Assembly: GCA_937917475.1 (NCBI GenBank)
Contig: CALDNF010000066.1
Location: 1 to 8,929, forward strand
Length of the DNA stretch: 8,929 bases
Source: an uncultured Faecalibacterium sp.
GTDB taxonomy: Bacteria; Bacillota; Clostridia; Oscillospirales; Ruminococcaceae
Direction of reading: 5' to 3'
Position 1 is the first letter of the stretch, and every line of letters begins with the position of its first letter. The translations under genes were made by a program, and so were the position numbers. This document shows, in pieces, positions 5,847-8,929 of the stretch. The notes beneath the pieces were generated by a model. The model made no database searches. It was not told the DNA's origin and was given only the letters and a program-made list of their open reading frames with translations.

Positions 5847-7739
5847 TTATCTCTTCCCCGGGAAAATGCTCTGGGGCGGGATGTAGGAGCCATTGTGGCG
5901 GATCTCGAAGTGGCAGTGATTGCCGGTGGAACGGCCCGTGCTGCCCAGATAACCAATAAGCTGGCCCTGCCGGACGCTCTGGCCTGCGCTGACCGTCAGC
6001 GACAGGCAGTGGGCATAGACCGAGCTGTAGCCGCCGGAGTGGCTGATGATGACAGAATAGCCATAGCCTGTGCCTGCACCGGCCTTTTCGTAGCCCGCCT
6101 TGGTGACTGTGCCCGATGCCGTAGCATAGATGGGTGTACCGGCTGCAGCGCAGATGTCCACGCCCCGATGCCGTCCGCCGTACCAGCGGGAACAGTAACG
6201 ATAGCCGGGCACCGGCCAGATGAACTGTCCGCTGCCGGTAATGTACTTGGTTGCACCGGAGGCCACCTTCTTGGTGCCCACCACCACCTTCTTGTTTACC
6301 GGCTCCTTGACCGTCTCGGTGGAAAGGATGGTCTGTTCCAGCAGGGTGCCGTCGGTGTTGTAGACATTCTGCATGGTCACATTCCGCAGACCGTTTTCGC
6401 CCTCCTGCACCGTCTTGGTCACGCCCTTGTTCACCTCATTGGACTGCGTGGTCTCGGTGGCAAAGGGGATCTCTTCCTGCTTGACCTCGATCTTGGTGAT
6501 CCGGACTTCCAGCATTGCTTCTTCCTTGGTGACGATCAGCTCATCGCCCACCTGAATGTTGGAATTTTCCTCCAGCTGCGCTCCCTTGAAATCCGGGTTA
6601 AGGGCGCAGAGTTCCTTGAAAGTCAGATCATTTTTCTGTGCAATGGCCCAAAGGGTATCGCCGTTCTGGACCGTATAAATTTTCTCCGCCTGCTGCACGC
6701 CGGTCAGCATGGACTTGATGTCGTTGTAATCCTCAAAGCTTTCGTTGAAATAGATGCCCTCTTCCAGCGTGACCTCCTTGTTGAAGCCCACCGTGGTGTT
6801 GGGGTCGTCCGGATTTTCGTAAGGTTCGATGAGGCTGTTGATGTAGCTGCGGAGGGCATCGCCGTCCGAGCAGACAGCGGTCAGTTCGCCGTCCAGATAA
6901 AGAGCCGTACCTTCGCTGATCTGGTCACTGGAATTGCTGAGGATGGCGTTGGCCATCTCATTTTCATCCATGACGTGGCTGGACACTGCGACCGTGAAGG
7001 TAGGGTCGATGGTCCACTCAGTCTTATCGGTCCCTGCATAATTGATGCGCTGCTGCACATCTTCCTGCGCCGAGTTGAACACATCCTCGTTGGCAACATA
7101 GCCCACTGTTTTGCCATCCACCTTGACCGCCAGTGCATAGGACTGACCGACTGCACCGGTGTAGACCGTTACCATCACGCCAAGCGCAGCCAGCGGCAGC
7201 AGATACATTGCCATCCGGGGCAGAAGCCGGAGGTTCCGCCGGATACCGCTGGTCAGGTAATGTACGCTGGCCCGAACCGCCGCCCCAAAGCCCTGCTTTT
7301 TGCGGATGCGGTGGGCGTGGATGAGCAGTGCACCCAGACCTTTGAAAAAGACCACGATGGGCCCAAAGAGGTCCTTGAGCAGCTGAGCCGCACCGGGAAA
7401 GGCGATCACAGCAATATCGTGAAGAAAGCCCAGAAGCAAATGGGCTGCCCTTGAAAATCCGCTGCACAGGCTGCGGACCACCCGCACTACGGCGTACTCT
7501 GCGGCGAAGCCCAGACTGTATAAAAGTTCGCCCAGCCAGAGCAGGAATGCATTGGCCTGCACCCGGGCAGAGACCCGGTTCATATGATGCTGCGTCTTGC
7601 GGCGGAACCGGTGGCGGCGCAGCAGGCTGCTGCACTGGAGCTGTGCCCAGAGAGACCGCAGCCGCTCCCGCCTCGTTTTTACCGGCGGGACGCTGTTTGA
7701 CTCGTCCTGCCGGGGTTCATTTGTTTTTTCGTCAACCAA
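5847..7739 (-). CDS. Membrane-anchored LysM-G5-M23 peptidoglycan endopeptidase
   Basis: A 630-residue cell-wall hydrolase. After an Arg-rich cytoplasmic start, residues about 62-143 hold several hydrophobic or amphipathic helices. A clear membrane segment follows at about 175-195 (YLLPLAALGVMVTVYTGAVG). The exterior part has an unassigned region (200-350), LysM at 352-403 (YTVQNGDTLWAIAQ), a G5-like domain at 409-490 (EIPFATETTQ to VVVGTKKV) and a C-terminal M23 domain from about 505. The lysostaphin-type zinc site is complete: His524 and Asp528 in HRGVD, His577 in YAH, and HCH at 608-610. By family it cuts peptide cross-links in peptidoglycan. Start: TTG 7739 has AAGGAG nine bases upstream, while an in-frame TTG at 7763 lacks a site. 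It has its own promoter and phased upstream repeats, and no evident link to the nucleoside genes. Confidence 0.9.
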   Translation of the reverse strand: MVDEKTNEPRQDESNSVPPVKTRRERLRSLWAQLQCSSLLRRHRFRRKTQHHMNRVSARVQANAFLLWLGELLYSLGFAAEYAVVRVVRSLCSGFSRAAHLLLGFLHDIAVIAFPGAAQLLKDLFGPIVVFFKGLGALLIHAHRIRKKQGFGAAVRASVHYLTSGIRRNLRLLPRMAMYLLPLAALGVMVTVYTGAVGQSYALAVKVDGKTVGYVANEDVFNSAQEDVQQRINYAGTDKTEWTIDPTFTVAVSSHVMDENEMANAILSNSSDQISEGTALYLDGELTAVCSDGDALRSYINSLIEPYENPDDPNTTVGFNKEVTLEEGIYFNESFEDYNDIKSMLTGVQQAEKIYTVQNGDTLWAIAQKNDLTFKELCALNPDFKGAQLEENSNIQVGDELIVTKEEAMLEVRITKIEVKQEEIPFATETTQSNEVNKGVTKTVQEGENGLRNVTMQNVYNTDGTLLEQTILSTETVKEPVNKKVVVGTKKVASGATKYITGSGQFIWPVPGYRYCSRWYGGRHRGVDICAAAGTPIYATASGTVTKAGYEKAGAGTGYGYSVIISHSGGYSSVYAHCLSLTVSAGQSVRQGQLIGYLGSTGRSTGNHCHFEIRHNGSYIPPQSIFPGKR

Positions 7740-7784
7740 AAGGGGATGCTCCTTCCTGTTCAAATTCCAGGATCTATCTTGTGT

Positions 7785-7810
7785 GCACAGCCTTCAAACA
7801 CCGGCTGTGC
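7785..7810 (-). promoter_or_regulatory. Hairpin in the leader of the M23 hydrolase mRNA
   Basis: GCACAGCC and GGCTGTGC form a perfect 8-bp GC-rich stem with a 10-base loop. It lies inside the predicted leader, between the start near 7821 and the ribosome binding site at 7754-7749. No T-run follows, so it is not an intrinsic terminator for the upstream gene. It could stabilise the mRNA or be a protein-binding site. Confidence 0.45.
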
Positions 7811-7827
7811 CAGAACTCTCTTTTTTT

Positions 7828-7855
7828 ATTATACACTCCAAACCCGATGAAACAA
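7828..7855 (-). promoter_or_regulatory. Predicted promoter of the M23 hydrolase gene
   Basis: On the minus strand TTGTTT (7855-7850) and a perfect TATAAT (7833-7828) are separated by 16 bases. An A/T-rich tract follows the -10. The start would be near 7821, giving a leader of about 80 bases. Three phased repeats lie 27-55 bases upstream of the -35. Confidence 0.65.
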
Positions 7856-7881
7856 GGTTTGTCACAAAAATTGGGCAGGTC

Positions 7882-7910
7882 TTTCACGCAGTTTTCACGT
7901 TCTGTTCACG
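7882..7910. repeat. Three tandem TTTCACG repeats phased at 11 bp
   Basis: TTTCACG (7882-7888), TTTCACG (7893-7899) and GTTCACG (7904-7910) recur with exactly 11-bp period and unrelated 4-base linkers. On the minus strand they read CGTGAAA. One helical turn between copies puts them on one face of the DNA. OmpR/PhoB-family response regulators (PhoP, PhoB, WalR) use such 11-bp direct repeats. They lie about 60-90 bases upstream of the hydrolase start; the copy farthest from the hydrolase gene overlaps the stop codon of the pseudouridine synthase gene. Confidence 0.5.
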
Positions 7911-8817
7911 TTTTCCGGCCCAGAAGTTCTCTCATATCCTCCGGCAGCGGGCTTTCCACGGTCACAGACTTCCAGCGCAAGGGGACAGCGATCTCCACAC
8001 CGCCGGGCAGGGACCGGTGCTCCGGCACCGCAAAGGTTTGCCGTGCGCAGTGAAGGGCCTGCCGCCCGATCCGTTCCCGGCTGCCGCCGTAGAGGTCATC
8101 CCCGGCCAGCGGATGCCCAATGGACGCAAAGTGGACCCGGATCTGATGAGTGCGGCCGGTCACCGGCACACAGGCGGCAAGGCTGAGGCCATGTTCCGCT
8201 TTTAATATGGTATACTCCGTACGGCTGGGCTTGCCCTGCGGGGTGACGCACCGCCCGATGATGCTGCCTTCCTGCCGCCCGATGGGCGCATCGATGACGC
8301 CCGGCCCCAGCGGGAGCTCCCCTTCCACAATGGCATAGTAGAGCTTTTCCACCCGCTGTGCAAGAAGAGGGGCGGCGTAGCTGTTCTGCGCCGCCAGCAC
8401 AAGTCCGCTGGTATCTTTGTCGATCCGGTTGATGGGCCGGAACACGCCGCTTCCGCCCCGGGTCTGTGCCCATGCCGCATAGCCGTTGGCCAGCGTATCC
8501 AACGGGTAATTGAGGGTAGGATGAACGGCCAGCCGGGGCGGCTTTTCCAGCAGGAGGGCAAAGGCATCCTCATAGACCACCTGCACCGGAATCTCCGGCT
8601 GAGGGGCAACGCTTTCGCCATCGGCGGGCAGTTCAAAGGAGACCGTCTGTCCCGCTGTCAGCCGCCGGTTGGCAAGGATGGGAGCACCGTCCGCAAAAAA
8701 GCCGCTGCCGTGGAACTTGACCGCCCGGCCCAGCTCGGTGGAAACCGCACACTGCCGCAGAAAATTGCGCAGGAGAACGCCATCCGCATCCTGCGGAACC
8801 GGGAAATAAAGCTTCAC
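7906..8817 (-). CDS. RluA-family RNA pseudouridine synthase
   Basis: The 303-residue product converts specific uridines of rRNA (or tRNA) to pseudouridine. An S4-like N-terminal part (about 12-65, with VKFHGSGFFADGAPI) precedes the catalytic domain. The active-site motif is RPINRIDKDTSGLVLAAQN (127-145), with Asp133 as the catalytic Asp of the family's HRLD motif; here Asn replaces the usual His. EKLYYAIVEG (157-166) and the conserved RTHQIRVH (222-229) with GHPLAGDDLYGG complete the family pattern. The order S4, catalytic core and length resemble RluD/YlyB-type enzymes, but the target uridine cannot be told from sequence. The start is GTG 8817, preceded by AGGAGG at eight bases; the sequence MKLYFPV fits the family's N-terminus. 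It has a separate promoter just upstream, and there is no clear terminator before the M23 promoter. Confidence 0.94.
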   Translation of the reverse strand: MKLYFPVPQDADGVLLRNFLRQCAVSTELGRAVKFHGSGFFADGAPILANRRLTAGQTVSFELPADGESVAPQPEIPVQVVYEDAFALLLEKPPRLAVHPTLNYPLDTLANGYAAWAQTRGGSGVFRPINRIDKDTSGLVLAAQNSYAAPLLAQRVEKLYYAIVEGELPLGPGVIDAPIGRQEGSIIGRCVTPQGKPSRTEYTILKAEHGLSLAACVPVTGRTHQIRVHFASIGHPLAGDDLYGGSRERIGRQALHCARQTFAVPEHRSLPGGVEIAVPLRWKSVTVESPLPEDMRELLGRKT

Positions 8818-8853
8818 GCCCCGCTCCTCCTTCCGGCTGCAAAAGATAAAAAT

Positions 8854-8882
8854 AGTATACCAAATTTTCAGGCCGCTTGCAA
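8854..8882 (-). promoter_or_regulatory. Predicted promoter of the pseudouridine synthase gene
   Basis: On the minus strand TTGCAA (8882-8877) and TATACT (8859-8854) are 17 bases apart. The start near 8847 leaves a short leader of about 30 bases containing the AGGAGG site. Confidence 0.65.
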
Positions 8883-8905
8883 ATCTTGTTTTTTTATGGT
8901 ATCAT
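8877..8905 (+). promoter_or_regulatory. Possible divergent promoter facing off the right edge
   Basis: On the plus strand the same self-complementary TTGCAA (8877-8882) is followed after exactly 17 bases by TATCAT (8900-8905), with a T-rich spacer. It would start transcription near 8912 towards a gene beyond the window. An AGGAG at 8907-8911 and a GTG at 8922 could instead be a translation start, but that AGGAG would lie upstream of this transcription start, so both readings cannot hold. Confidence 0.35.
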
Positions 8906-8929
8906 GAGGAGCGGAAAACGAGTGGAACA

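Noticed and set aside
5895..7454. A 519-codon plus-strand frame opposite the M23 hydrolase
   Set aside because: Same antisense codon-bias effect. The minus-strand frame has LysM, G5 and an intact M23 active site.
7882..7910. Short tandem repeats as a CRISPR remnant
   Set aside because: The units are 7 bp with 4-base linkers and no cas gene lies near. The phasing fits a regulator site instead.

Overview
The window reads as a chromosomal stretch from a Gram-positive clostridial bacterium. Supporting signs are strong AGGAGG-type ribosome binding sites, sigma-A-like promoters, a lipoprotein substrate-binding protein, a LysM-G5-M23 cell-wall hydrolase, and moderately GC-rich genes separated by AT-rich spacers. 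A gut Oscillospiraceae/Ruminococcaceae member close to Faecalibacterium would fit, but this is inference from style, not proof. Every convincing gene lies on the minus strand, so the window is best read from right to left.

Right end (8929 to 7740): a possible divergent plus-strand promoter sits at the edge. Next comes an RluA-family pseudouridine synthase (GTG start) with its own promoter. A short spacer follows that holds three 11-bp-phased TTCACG repeats, a good promoter and a leader hairpin. Middle right (7739 to 5847): a 630-residue membrane-anchored peptidoglycan hydrolase with LysM, G5 and an intact M23 zinc site, probably started by TTG.

Left two thirds (5716 to 1): a nucleoside uptake and salvage cluster. 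deoD (purine nucleoside phosphorylase) and cdd (cytidine deaminase) are followed by a BMP-family nucleoside-binding lipoprotein, a duplicated-domain ABC ATPase, a first permease and the start of a second permease cut by the window edge. This is the BMP/NupOPQ type of nucleoside ABC importer (as in Bacillus nupNOPQ). The lipoprotein would capture nucleosides, the ATPase and two permeases would import them, Cdd would deaminate cytidine/deoxycytidine, and DeoD would phosphorolyse purine nucleosides to base plus (deoxy)ribose-1-phosphate.

The most interesting non-coding content is in the spacers of this cluster. A clean GAAA-tetraloop intrinsic terminator separates the lipoprotein gene from the ABC genes, and a new promoter restarts transcription. 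A 15-bp hairpin stands between deoD and cdd. The lipoprotein promoter region carries several separate inverted repeats, one of which (AAAGTRTTACTTTTGT) recurs upstream of the ABC ATPase promoter and is a candidate operator linking the two transcription units. I see no mobile element, CRISPR array, tRNA, rRNA or clearly new multi-gene system in this window.
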